Origin: JAEUIE01 sp046350055
GTDB lineage: Bacteria; Planctomycetota; Planctomycetia; Gemmatales; HRBIN36
Assembly (NCBI GenBank): GCA_046350055.1
Contig: JAXMBC010000001.1
Location: forward strand, 1,426,001 to 1,490,000
DNA length: 64,000 nucleotides
Direction: 5' to 3'
A program made the position numbers and the translations under genes. Of the stretch, positions 1 through 8,049 are shown one piece after another (positions within the stretch are counted from its first letter, which is position 1; each line of letters starts with the position of its first letter). Under the pieces are notes generated by a model, which ran no database searches, was not told the origin of the DNA, and saw only the letters and a program-made list of their open reading frames with translations.

Positions 1-310
1 TACGCTGGGCTACATCCACTACGATCTGTACAGCTGGGGCTTCCAGCGGCAGTGGATGTTGCCGGGACTTTTCGTCCTGATGCTGTGGGCCTGGCACTAT
101 AATCGAGCACTGGCAGTGGGTTGGCTTTGCGGGGTATCGCTCTTCGCCATGGGGCTTCTGCCGACCCGCAACTTGTGGGATGCTTTGTTTGATCCGTATT
201 TGTTCATGGGCAGCCTGTGGACACTGGTCAACCAGGCAGTGCGTCTGGTACTGCAGCGTTCCCCACGAACAACAGCGACTGCGACGGTACTATTGAAACA
301 GGCAGCGTAA
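1..310 (+). CDS. Membrane protein, C-terminal part only
   Basis: The frame whose codons begin at base 2 is open from the left edge and ends at TAA 308-310, so the start lies outside the window. About 102 residues are visible. They hold two hydrophobic stretches (LPGLFVLMLWAW and VGWLCGVSLFAMGLLP), a Trp/Leu-rich amphipathic segment, and a polar Arg/Thr-rich tail. This fits the end of a multi-pass inner-membrane protein, perhaps a GT-C-type glycosyltransferase, but no diagnostic motif is present and the function is unknown. It is convergent with fae. Confidence 0.55.
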   Translation, partial: TLGYIHYDLYSWGFQRQWMLPGLFVLMLWAWHYNRALAVGWLCGVSLFAMGLLPTRNLWDALFDPYLFMGSLWTLVNQAVRLVLQRSPRTTATATVLLKQAA

Positions 311-317
311 ACAGGAA

Positions 318-347
318 TGGCACAGACAGGCATAGCCATCTGTGCCA
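318..347. terminator. Hairpin between convergent genes
   Basis: TGGCACAGA (318-326) pairs perfectly with TCTGTGCCA (339-347) around a 12-base loop. It sits between the stop of the left-edge membrane protein and the stop of fae, so it may end transcription from both sides. There is no strong T-run. Confidence 0.5.
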
Positions 348-373
348 CTCTATTCGCATAGCTTGAGCGTGTG

Positions 374-871
374 TTAGCTCTCCCAGATCGGGTGCTTGAC
401 CTTATCCTTCTGGGCGAGGATGTCGTCGATCTTGGGTTCTACGTTCACAGCCCGCTTGATAGCCAGCTTGGTGGCATCGTAGTTGTACTGGTAAATCTTC
501 TTGTTATCGCTGGCCTGCGGGTGAATGAACACACCACAGACGCAAACAAGTTCATCCGCTGTGCCCTTGGGCAGCACACCTTCCGCAACAGCGTCGGTCA
601 TGGCCTTGGCAACGGCTTTTTGAGCAGGACCAAACATCTGGGCAGCCTGGCTCATGCCTTTGATGGTGACCTTGGTGATCATCACCGTGGCTGGTTTGCA
701 GATAAGATTAGGTGTGAGAACGGCCAGCAGGTTGTTATGCCCGGCGGACTGATTGGCCAATGCGTTGGCAAAGGCAACACCGACAGGACCATCCTTTGAA
801 CCCAGCAGCAGATCGATGTGGGCAATTTCATTGCCTTCACCACACAGTGCTTCGCCGATGTACATGGACAT
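374..871 (-). CDS. fae: Formaldehyde-activating enzyme
   Basis: 165 residues, the usual length for Fae, which condenses formaldehyde with tetrahydromethanopterin to give methylene-H4MPT in the cytoplasm. The family hallmarks are clear: YIGEAL and GEGNEIAHIDLLLGSKDGPVG at the N-terminus, then FANALANQSAGHNNLLAVL, and KVTIKG followed by the MFGPAQ-AVAKA helix. His18, in AHIDL, matches the catalytic histidine of the family. No other methanopterin-pathway gene lies in the window. An alternative start at Met3 would remove two residues. The presence of fae fits planctomycetes, several of which carry archaeal-type C1-transfer genes. Confidence 0.93.
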   Translation of the reverse strand: MSMYIGEALCGEGNEIAHIDLLLGSKDGPVGVAFANALANQSAGHNNLLAVLTPNLICKPATVMITKVTIKGMSQAAQMFGPAQKAVAKAMTDAVAEGVLPKGTADELVCVCGVFIHPQASDNKKIYQYNYDATKLAIKRAVNVEPKIDDILAQKDKVKHPIWES

Positions 872-946
872 GCTGCATACTCCCGGAAAGGTGACATTGG
901 TTGGGTTGCGCGCTACGCCGATACGATATGGCCTGCGGGAGGAGAG

Positions 947-1723
947 TCAAAGCAGCCGTCCCACATGCAGCCAGATTTCGAGATCGAAGTTGACGACGCC
1001 GGCCTGTGCATACTTGTCGAATAACAGACGCATGCGATGCATGAACGGAGCAAAGGCTGCTGATTCCGGTGCAGGGATATACGACGATGAAAGCACACGG
1101 GCTTCAAACAGTTCCCAGGTGAGACGCTGGGAATTCGGTAACGTGGTATTCTGGTAACCGTCTGGAAAGAAGGCGGCAGAACGTGCTGGACTGCGATAGA
1201 GTGTGGTCAGCCGCGGATATTCCGGGCAGTGGGCCAGCAGTACATCTTCGTATTCACGATGGAGCGGGCTGGCATCGTGGTTACGGTGATTCCACATGGC
1301 CAGGAAGTAGCCGGGCGGACGCAGGATACGTTGCATTTCCCTGCGTGTTCGGTCGAGATCGAACCAGTGAAACGCCTGGGCGGCAAAGGCAAAGTCTGCT
1401 GAACGATCTGGTAGCGAGGTCGCTTCCGCCGTGCCATGGACGGAACGATATCGTGGATACGTCTGTAGGTACTTATCGCCTTCCTGGCGCATCGGCGAAT
1501 TTGGCTCTACCCCGAGCACGCTGTACCCTGCCTGCAGAAACGGTTCAGCCGAGAGACCCGTTCCACTGCCGATGTCGACGAGAGTCATGCCGGCATGGAG
1601 GATGCCTTGCTGTTGGAGCCAGGTTACGATGCTGGCAGGGTAACGGGGCCGGGCCTTCGCATAGACTTCGGCCTTGGTGCTGAATCGAGTTGTGGCATCA
1701 GCAAAGGACATGGTGCTATTCAT
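947..1723 (-). CDS. Class I SAM-dependent methyltransferase
   Basis: 258 residues with a Rossmann-type methyltransferase core. Motif I is VDIGSGTGLSAEPF (Asp50 and glycines 52, 54 and 56), followed by the acidic end of strand 2 in VLGVEPN and a post-motif segment ADFAFAAQAFHWFD. The R-E-M-R-L-P-G-Y helix and WNHRN stretch resemble the methyltransferase-11/25 group. The substrate is unknown. Its start codon overlaps the stop of the upstream gene (ATGA at 1720-1723), so the two are translationally coupled. Confidence 0.85.
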   Translation of the reverse strand: MNSTMSFADATTRFSTKAEVYAKARPRYPASIVTWLQQQGILHAGMTLVDIGSGTGLSAEPFLQAGYSVLGVEPNSPMRQEGDKYLQTYPRYRSVHGTAEATSLPDRSADFAFAAQAFHWFDLDRTRREMQRILRPPGYFLAMWNHRNHDASPLHREYEDVLLAHCPEYPRLTTLYRSPARSAAFFPDGYQNTTLPNSQRLTWELFEARVLSSSYIPAPESAAFAPFMHRMRLLFDKYAQAGVVNFDLEIWLHVGRLL

Positions 1724-2592
1724 CCCACGAGTTCACGCCACAGCGCTTTGTAATACTTCAACAGCAGCGCTCCATTGATTGGGTCCACCTTCTCGGGAAT
1801 CTCCACCAGCGTGACCCGGTCGTACTGCATCGACTTCAGGCACTGGAACAGTTCACGGTACGGGTAGCTGCCATAGAGAGCATTGATGTGACATGATTTG
1901 ATCCAGGGCTTCAGCAACTCAAAGTATGGCTTCACGGAACCATCCTTGATGTCCTCCTTGTTCGAGTTCCAGGTCACACCCACATTCGGCAGGTTGCAGA
2001 TCTCCATGATCGTTTTCATACGTGGGGGATGACTGGTACCACCGCCATGCACTTCAACCCAGACTTCACAGCCAAGGTCAGCAGCTGTTTTGCCACAGGG
2101 TACGAGCGCATTCCCAATCTGCTCCAGGGTTTTCTCTTCCGGCACGTTCTTCGGCAAGCCATTGGGCCGTACCTTCACGCCCCGGGCACCCAGATCGTGA
2201 GCCAGTTCAAGGAACTGCTTGCATGTTTCGATATTCTTCTGCACTACACTGTTGTCAGAACTGTGGAACTCACAAGTGCTTCCCAGACCCCAGATCACAA
2301 CACCCGCATCAGCAAAGCGCTGCTTCACCTCAGCGCGCTTTTCCCTGGAGAGAGTCGGCTCCACGCCATGCTTATGAGTGGTACGAAGCTCAACAGCAGC
2401 CAGTCCTGCTTCCCTGCAGACTTTCAAGATCGTTGGCATGTCCCACTCGGCTGCAATGTTATAGGTGACGATGCCCAGCTTGAACTTTGCTTCCACCGTT
2501 GAAGGGGGTGATTCAGCTGATGACAAACCCGCAGCTCCCAGTATTGCTGCGCTGCCTGCTAGAAAACCACGGCGACCGAGTGTATGATGCAT
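1720..2592 (-). CDS. Tat-exported sugar phosphate isomerase/epimerase-like protein
   Basis: 290 residues. The N-terminus carries a twin-arginine signal (R7-R8-G-F-L-A-G, then an Ala/Leu-rich core and a likely cleavage after the SSAES region). The mature part reads as a xylose-isomerase-like TIM barrel (AP endonuclease 2 family): KLGIVTYNI, CREAGLAAVELRTTHKHG, GVKVRPNG, EVWVEVHGGG and VTLVEIPEKVDP supply the strand ends that normally bind a divalent metal. Substrate unknown. It is the first gene of a two-gene unit with the methyltransferase and faces away from dnaN across the presumed origin region. Confidence 0.8.
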   Translation of the reverse strand: MHHTLGRRGFLAGSAAILGAAGLSSAESPPSTVEAKFKLGIVTYNIAAEWDMPTILKVCREAGLAAVELRTTHKHGVEPTLSREKRAEVKQRFADAGVVIWGLGSTCEFHSSDNSVVQKNIETCKQFLELAHDLGARGVKVRPNGLPKNVPEEKTLEQIGNALVPCGKTAADLGCEVWVEVHGGGTSHPPRMKTIMEICNLPNVGVTWNSNKEDIKDGSVKPYFELLKPWIKSCHINALYGSYPYRELFQCLKSMQYDRVTLVEIPEKVDPINGALLLKYYKALWRELVG

Positions 2593-3098
2593 GCGTCAGT
2601 TCCAGGCGAAGAAGTGGCTCCAGCCGATAGCTGAGTCTACCTCAACTCACCTTGGAGCATCAGCAAAATATTTCCCAACGAGGCTGACAATCACTCGTCA
2701 ACAACTGCGTCGCCCTGACGTCAGTGGCCTGTGCATAAACCTGTTCATAACTGTGTTCATGGATTGTTCATCGATTGAACGACTTTCTCGATGTTCATTA
2801 CTTCTACTTCCATTACACATCTTCCTACGTCTCATCGACTACTTACCGACATGGTGTGAACACATGACCTGATGTCGCAAAGTGTTCCCATCCCTGTGCT
2901 TCTGACGTGCATCACGCACTTATGCACACCCTGACCCGCCACTACTATCTCTTCTGCTGTTCTTTATTTATTCTTAAAAAGAGAATACAAGAGTAGGTCA
3001 CCAGCCCATGTCCGGGTACGACCCAAAACAGGAAATTCCTTGTAGACTGACGGAGTGAACCTGCTAGATTCCTAACAGAACCATCGAGAGTGAGCAGC
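2593..3098. other. Candidate replication origin (oriC) upstream of dnaN
   Basis: A gene-free gap of about 500 bases. It contains a phased run of DnaA-box-like 9-mers: TGTGCATAA (2730-2738), TGTTCATAA (2742-2750), TGTTCATGG (2754-2762), TGTTCATCG (2765-2773) and TGTTCATTA (2792-2800); the first four start 12, 12 and 11 bases apart. A perfect TTATNCACA box, TTATGCACA, lies at 2920-2928, and the same 9-mer occurs inverted at 2730-2738. A minus-strand TGTTCA core is at 2857-2862. An AT-rich tract at about 2959-2992 could serve as the unwinding element. dnaN and a dciA-like gene follow at once, and genes diverge from this point. dnaA itself is not in the window. The origin role is inferred. Confidence 0.65.
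2730..2800. repeat. Phased DnaA-box-like array
   Basis: Five 9-mers with the core TGTKCAT begin at 2730, 2742, 2754, 2765 and 2792. The first is a perfect inverted DnaA box (TTATGCACA on the minus strand); the others differ by one to three bases. Spacing of 11-12 bases puts successive sites on nearly the same helical face, as expected for cooperative DnaA loading. Confidence 0.6.
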
Positions 3099-4220
3099 AT
3101 GAAAGCAGTGTTTGACCGGGAAGCGCTGGCCGCCGCATTCCAACTGACTAGCAGTGTGGTGCCGGCCCGTACGCCCAAGGTCATCCTGCAGAACGTGAAG
3201 CTCAGTGTGACCAAGAAGCAGGCTGTGCTGAAAGCGACTGATCTTGAATCCGTTGGAATCAGCATGGAAGTCCGGGGAGTGCAGGTGGAGGAGCCCGGTG
3301 ATCTGCTCCTTCCCACCGGCCGTACCAACAGCATCCTGCGTGAGTGCAGCGACCAGGAGCTTAAAATCGAGGGCAACGAGGATGGTACCACCATCCGTGG
3401 CCAGTTCAGCGAGTTTGAACTCCCGGGCGAAGATCCGGATCAGTATCCCACCGTCACGGGTTTCGAAGGTGAGAAATATCACAGCATTCCCAGCGGTCAA
3501 CTCAAGGAGATGATCAAGCGGACCGGGTTTGCTGCAGCGACGGAATCAGCACGCTACGCTCTGACAGGAGTGATGTGGGAACTGAGTGAGGATAAGGTCC
3601 GGCTGGTCGCCACCGATGGTAAACGCATGGCAGTGGTGGACGGCAAGGGTCAAGCCCACGGTGGCCACACCACGGGCAGCCACACCCCCGTGGTTCCCAC
3701 CAAGGTGATGCAGTTGCTTGACAAGAACCTGGTGGAGGGAGATGACCCGGTTCTGGTAAAGATCAGCACGAATGATGCCTTGTTCAAGGTGGGCAAAGCA
3801 GAGATCTACGGTCGTCTTGTCGAGGGCCGCTACCCCACCTATCGCGAGGTATTTCCCAAGAAGACGGCAGTCAAAATTCCCCTTATGGTGGGCCCCCTGT
3901 CATCCGTGATCCGCCAGGCAGCGATCCTGACCGATGAAGATACCCGGGGCGTCGATTTCAACTTTGCCAAGGGTACACTGACACTGAATGCCAAGGTGGC
4001 GGAGAAAGGGCGAGCCAAAATTCAGCTGCCTGTGGCCTACGATGGCAAGCCGATGACCACGACATTCGATCCCAAGCTCGTTCTCGACATGCTTCGTGTG
4101 CTGGAAGCGGATACCGAGATCACGCTGGAGCTGGTAGAGAACAATACCGTTGCACTCTTTACCGCCCCGGGTGATTACAGTTACATCGTGGTCCCCCTGA
4201 CCCGGAGCGAGGGGAAGTAG
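3099..4220 (+). CDS. dnaN: DNA polymerase III subunit beta (sliding clamp)
   Basis: About 373 residues from ATG 3099; an in-frame GTG at 3090 would add three residues. ATG 3099 is preferred because GAGAG lies just upstream at 3085-3090. The protein has the three-fold clamp architecture: the N-terminal domain (FDREALAAAFQLTSSVVPART and LKATDLES), a middle domain around VMWELSEDKVRLVATDGKRMAV, and a C-terminal domain ending in YSYIVVPLTRSEGK, which corresponds to the usual YxxxPMRL end. It tethers the replicative polymerase to DNA and also recruits other repair and replication proteins. Its position next to a DnaA-box cluster and a dciA-like gene supports an origin-proximal location. Confidence 0.96.
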   Translation: MKAVFDREALAAAFQLTSSVVPARTPKVILQNVKLSVTKKQAVLKATDLESVGISMEVRGVQVEEPGDLLLPTGRTNSILRECSDQELKIEGNEDGTTIRGQFSEFELPGEDPDQYPTVTGFEGEKYHSIPSGQLKEMIKRTGFAAATESARYALTGVMWELSEDKVRLVATDGKRMAVVDGKGQAHGGHTTGSHTPVVPTKVMQLLDKNLVEGDDPVLVKISTNDALFKVGKAEIYGRLVEGRYPTYREVFPKKTAVKIPLMVGPLSSVIRQAAILTDEDTRGVDFNFAKGTLTLNAKVAEKGRAKIQLPVAYDGKPMTTTFDPKLVLDMLRVLEADTEITLELVENNTVALFTAPGDYSYIVVPLTRSEGK

Positions 4221-4265
4221 CATCCTCTCGTCAGATTCCAACTTCCGCATACCCGCTCTTCATTC

Positions 4266-4580
4266 ATGTCCACCTTCGTTCCCTTCCCTGAAGAGCGTGG
4301 CATCGAGCCACTGAAAGAAGTACTTTCACGGGTGATGATTGCGCGAGGGTGGGGCAAGGTCAGTGCCCAGGCGCGGCTCGAAGGGGCGTGGCACGACGTT
4401 GTAGGTCCCGACTGGAAGCCATTCACCCAGGCACTCGCCATCAAGCGGGGCGTCCTGGAAGTACATGTTCGTGACGCAGCCATGCACCAGCAACTGGTGA
4501 TGAGCAAAGGCCGGCTGCTCAAGGCGATCCAGGAGAAACTGGGGCCTCAGGTCAAGGAAATCCGGATACGGGTGGGGTAG
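4266..4580 (+). CDS. dciA: DUF721/DciA-like protein
   Basis: 104 residues, matching the short DUF721 form. The N-terminal half has a helix LKEVLSRVMIARGWG, then the typical W-V-G pattern (LEGAWHDVVGPDWKPFTQAL), a beta-rich part (IKRGVLEVHVRDAAMHQQL) and the LLKAIQEKLGPQVKEIRIRVG end. DUF721 proteins related to DciA are thought to help load the replicative helicase DnaB in bacteria lacking DnaC or DnaI. It lies 45 bases after dnaN on the same strand, so co-expression with the clamp is likely. The symbol rests on domain resemblance and context. Confidence 0.8.
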   Translation: MSTFVPFPEERGIEPLKEVLSRVMIARGWGKVSAQARLEGAWHDVVGPDWKPFTQALAIKRGVLEVHVRDAAMHQQLVMSKGRLLKAIQEKLGPQVKEIRIRVG

Positions 4581-4634
4581 CTGCATCCAAAGGGACATCT
4601 CCGGCGAAGGACACGTGATTCCCGGAGTTCTTGC

Positions 4635-5846
4635 ATGCTTACCTGTATTCTCGCCCTGTGCCTGACTGTAGACACCGAGACCTGGCCTCAGTGGCGCGGG
4701 CCGACGCGAGATGGCCTGGTGACCAGCACAGTAACGTGGCCCGATAAGCTCCAGGGTGAAGCCCTTACCCAGCTCTGGCGGATTGATCTCGGCCCGAGCT
4801 ACTCCGGCCCGATTGTCACTGCAGACAAGGTTTTCGTCACCGAAACCTTGAACAAAAAGACCGAGACGGTCAAAGCCCTCGACCGCAAGACAGGCAAGCT
4901 CCTATGGACCCGTGAATGGGAAGGAGCCATGACCGTTCCCTTCTTTGCCAAGGCGAATGGCGACTGGATTCGCAGTACCCCGGCCTATGATGGTCAATCC
5001 CTCTACGTCGCTGGTATGCGCGATGTGCTCGTTTGTCTGGATACCAACACCGGCAGCGAACGCTGGCGTATCGACTTCGTCAAGGAAACTGGAACCAAGA
5101 TCCCTGACTTCGGTTTCGTCTGCTCCCCCCTCGTCGTTGGCGAGCATGTTTACGTGCAGGCGGGCGGCGGCTTTGCTAAAGTCGACAAGACCACCGGTAA
5201 GATCGTCTGGAAAACCCTCGACGATGGCGGTGGAATGAATGGCTCTGCCTTCTCATCACCTGTCTTCACTAGGCTGCACGGTAAGGATATCCTCATTGTG
5301 CAGACCCGCACCAAGCTTGCCGGTGTCGATCCCGCGGACGGCAAAGTCCTCTGGCAGGAAGAAGTCCCCGCCTTCCGGGGCATGAACATCCTCACCCCTA
5401 CCATCGTTGGCGATGCCATCTTCACCAGCAGCCATTCGGGCGGTACTTTCCTGTACGGAGTCAAAGAAGGCAATGCCGGAGTGCAGCAGACCTGGAAGCA
5501 GCGATTCGATGGCTACATGTCGTCGCCCATCATCATTGATGGCCATGCCTACCTGCACCTGAAAAACCAGCGATTCTGTTGTGTCGAGGTGAAGACGGGC
5601 ACATCAAAGTGGACCACGCCCAAGACCTTTGGCAAATACTGGAGCATGGTCGCACAGAAGGACAAGATTCTCGCTCTCGATGAGAACGGCGAACTGTTGC
5701 TGATCCACGCGACGCCGGAGAAGTTCGACCTGCTCGACCGGAAGAAAGTGAGTACCAGTGAAGCCTGGGCCCACCTGGCTGTGGTGGGTGATGAAGTCTA
5801 TGTGCGTGATCTGCAGGGGTTGAGCGTCTTCCGCTGGAAGAAATGA
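4635..5846 (+). CDS. Secreted PQQ-type beta-propeller protein
   Basis: 403 residues. A short hydrophobic N-terminus (MLTCILALCLTV) suggests export. The mature chain starts with WPQWRGPTRDGL, the usual opening of planctomycete PQQ-like propellers, and repeats blade motifs such as VKALDRKTGKLLWTREW, LVCLDTNTGSERWRID, FAKVDKTTGKIVWKT and LAGVDPADGKVLWQEE. These Trp-docking repeats form an eight-bladed fold. There is no sign of the disulfide or catalytic Asp needed for an alcohol dehydrogenase, so it may be structural or ligand-binding. It is related to the protein at 44979-46298. Confidence 0.82.
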   Translation: MLTCILALCLTVDTETWPQWRGPTRDGLVTSTVTWPDKLQGEALTQLWRIDLGPSYSGPIVTADKVFVTETLNKKTETVKALDRKTGKLLWTREWEGAMTVPFFAKANGDWIRSTPAYDGQSLYVAGMRDVLVCLDTNTGSERWRIDFVKETGTKIPDFGFVCSPLVVGEHVYVQAGGGFAKVDKTTGKIVWKTLDDGGGMNGSAFSSPVFTRLHGKDILIVQTRTKLAGVDPADGKVLWQEEVPAFRGMNILTPTIVGDAIFTSSHSGGTFLYGVKEGNAGVQQTWKQRFDGYMSSPIIIDGHAYLHLKNQRFCCVEVKTGTSKWTTPKTFGKYWSMVAQKDKILALDENGELLLIHATPEKFDLLDRKKVSTSEAWAHLAVVGDEVYVRDLQGLSVFRWKK

Positions 5847-5918
5847 GCTTTGCATCACGACAGACCTGTGTAGCATGGTCACAGGTATCCAGTCGTCTCT
5901 CTCCTGTTCAGACACACT

Positions 5919-7535
5919 ATGCAACTCTCCTACTCCCATGGCGCGTCGCCGGTTCCGTTGCTTGGCGAGACGATCGGAATGCAGCTTCGCCGGGTGGTGG
6001 AGCGTTTCCCGCAGCGTGAAGCACTGGTTGTGAGTTCTCAGCGGTACCGGGCAACGTATTCCGAGCTGTGGCAATCCATCGACGCTTGTGCCCGCGGGTT
6101 GCTTGCCCTGGGCGTGAAGATGGGCGATCGGGTAGGGATCTGGTCGCCGAACCGGTATGAATGGGTAGTGGTGCAATATGCCACTGCTCGCGTAGGTGCC
6201 ATCCTCGTCAATGTGAATCCAGCCTACCAGGCCCCGGAACTGGAGTATGTATTACAGCAGGCAGGCATCAGCGTTCTGCTGCATGCGGCAGGTTTCAAAC
6301 AGAGCAACTACCTGGACATGATCGACACCGTTCGGCCCCGGTGCGAACAGCTCCAGAAGACCATCTTCCTGGACACCGATTGGCAGCAGCTGCTGGCAGC
6401 CGGGCAAGGGGTTTCTGCGCAGCAGCTGGAAGAACGCGAAGCTACTCTGCACTTTGATGATCCCGTCAACATCCAGTACACCTCGGGCACGACGGGGCAT
6501 CCCAAGGGAGCAACGCTCACCCATCACAACATCCTGAACAATGCATACTTCGTGGGTGAGGTGCTGGGCTATTCAGAGGTGGATCGTGTGTGTGTACCGG
6601 TGCCGTTCTACCACTGCTTTGGCATGGTGCTGGGCAACCTGGCGACACTGGCACGTGGCGGGTGCGTGGTGGCACCCGGAGAAGCCTTCGCAGCCCGGCC
6701 CACTCTCGAAGCAGTTGCGGCGGAGCGCTGCACCTCGCTGTATGGTGTACCCACCATGTTTCGCTGCATCCTCGAAGAGTCTGACTTTGCATCGTTTGAT
6801 GTGACCTCGCTCCGCACCGGTGTGATGGCGGGAGCGCCCTGCCCCATCGAACTCATGCGCGAAGTAATCGACCGACTGCACATGCCCGAGGTAGCCATTG
6901 GCTATGGCATGACCGAGACGTCGCCCATCTCCACGATGTCGCTGCGGGATGATTCCCTGGAACGACGGGTGAGCACTGTGGGCAAGGTGCATCCTCATGT
7001 AGAGGTCTGTATCTGTGATCCAGCCAGCAATCAACTGGTGCCACGTGGTACACCGGGGGAACTCCGCACCCGGGGCTACAGCGTCATGCAAGGTTACTGG
7101 AACAACCCGGAAGCGACGGCGGCGAGCCTGGATGCTGCGGGCTGGATGAAGACAGGCGACCTCGCCATCATGGACGACGATGGTTACCTCAGCATCGTTG
7201 GACGGCTCAAGGACATGATCATCCGTGGCGGTGAGAATATCTACCCCGCGGAGATTGAAGCGGTGCTGCACACCCATCCCGATGTGAGCGAAGCACATAT
7301 TGTCGGTGTGCCGAGTGCCAGGTATGGCGAAGAAGTCATGGCGTGGATACGGCTGCGACCCGGAGCAACATTGGAGGCAGCGACGCTCATCGAGTACTGC
7401 AAGCCCCGGCTGAGCAGCTTCAAGATTCCCCGGCACTGGCAGTTCGTCGAGCACTTCCCGATGACTGTAACGGGGAAGGTGCAGAAGTATCAGTTGCGGG
7501 AGATGGGAGCGAAGCTGCTTGGCGTGCTCCACTAA
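5919..7535 (+). CDS. AMP-binding acyl-CoA synthetase
   Basis: 538 residues, a full-length member of the adenylate-forming superfamily. The P-loop-like motif YTSGTTGHPKG begins at about residue 187, the A5 motif GYGMTETSP at about 328, the A7/A8 region KTGDLAIMDDDGYLSIVGRLKDMIIRGGENIYP follows, and the catalytic lysine lies in TVTGKVQKY near residue 519. It activates a carboxylate, most likely a medium or long fatty acid, to its acyl-AMP and then acyl-CoA. Exact chain-length preference cannot be read from the sequence. It stands alone; a hairpin at 7543-7567 follows. Confidence 0.9.
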   Translation: MQLSYSHGASPVPLLGETIGMQLRRVVERFPQREALVVSSQRYRATYSELWQSIDACARGLLALGVKMGDRVGIWSPNRYEWVVVQYATARVGAILVNVNPAYQAPELEYVLQQAGISVLLHAAGFKQSNYLDMIDTVRPRCEQLQKTIFLDTDWQQLLAAGQGVSAQQLEEREATLHFDDPVNIQYTSGTTGHPKGATLTHHNILNNAYFVGEVLGYSEVDRVCVPVPFYHCFGMVLGNLATLARGGCVVAPGEAFAARPTLEAVAAERCTSLYGVPTMFRCILEESDFASFDVTSLRTGVMAGAPCPIELMREVIDRLHMPEVAIGYGMTETSPISTMSLRDDSLERRVSTVGKVHPHVEVCICDPASNQLVPRGTPGELRTRGYSVMQGYWNNPEATAASLDAAGWMKTGDLAIMDDDGYLSIVGRLKDMIIRGGENIYPAEIEAVLHTHPDVSEAHIVGVPSARYGEEVMAWIRLRPGATLEAATLIEYCKPRLSSFKIPRHWQFVEHFPMTVTGKVQKYQLREMGAKLLGVLH

Positions 7536-7542
7536 ACGAAAA

Positions 7543-7567
7543 CACCGCATGGGGCGACCATGCGGTG
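7543..7567. terminator. Hairpin between convergent genes
   Basis: CACCGCATGG (7543-7552) and CCATGCGGTG (7558-7567) form a perfect 10-base stem with a 5-base loop. It lies between the stop of the acyl-CoA synthetase (+) and the stop of the EF-hand gene (-), and could serve both. Confidence 0.65.
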
Positions 7568-7592
7568 ATCGATTCGTAGTGAATCGGGTAAC

Positions 7593-7943
7593 TTAGTTGC
7601 CGTCCTTCTTCTTGCGGTTCTTGCTCATCTCTTCGCGGTACTTCTTGTACTCTTCGAGAGTCACGTTGCCGTCCTTGTTGCCGTCCATGCGGTCGAACTG
7701 CTTGTTGGCGAACTCAGCGTCTTCTTCGAGGCGCTTGGCCAGACGTTCGTCAGCCTTGAGGAACTTGGTGTACTCTTCCTTGGTGACCTTGCCGTTACCG
7801 TCAGCATCCATCTTCTTGAAGGTTTCTTCAGGGGTGGCGCGGTTGCCCTTGCCCCGTTCCTTCTTCTTTTCGTCCTGGGCCATGCCGGGGGCACAGAAAA
7901 GCAATGCCAGTGCGACTGCCAGAACCATCTTCCACGCTTTCAT
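7593..7943 (-). CDS. Secreted EF-hand protein
   Basis: 116 residues with a signal peptide (MKAWKMVLAVALALLFCAPGMAQ). Two EF-hand loops are complete: DADGNGKVTKEE at residues 46-57 and DGNKDGNVTLEE at 87-98, each with acidic residues at the calcium-coordinating positions. The rest is Lys/Glu-rich. It probably binds calcium outside the cytoplasm. Small secreted EF-hand proteins of this kind are common in planctomycetes, and their role is unknown. The upstream sequence GAGGAGAG gives a strong ribosome-binding site. Confidence 0.85.
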   Translation of the reverse strand: MKAWKMVLAVALALLFCAPGMAQDEKKKERGKGNRATPEETFKKMDADGNGKVTKEEYTKFLKADERLAKRLEEDAEFANKQFDRMDGNKDGNVTLEEYKKYREEMSKNRKKKDGN

Positions 7944-8049
7944 CGAACTCTCCTCGGGTTGGTGTTACTGCCGATCTTCTGTAGTAGAAGGGTATGGCAT
8001 CTAACACCATCATAACAAGATTAGACTGCCATTCTCATAGAATTCTCCC

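Noticed and set aside
2730..2800. Regularly spaced 9-mers considered as a CRISPR array
   Set aside because: Units are only 9 bases with 2-3 base gaps, with no spacers. They fit DnaA boxes.
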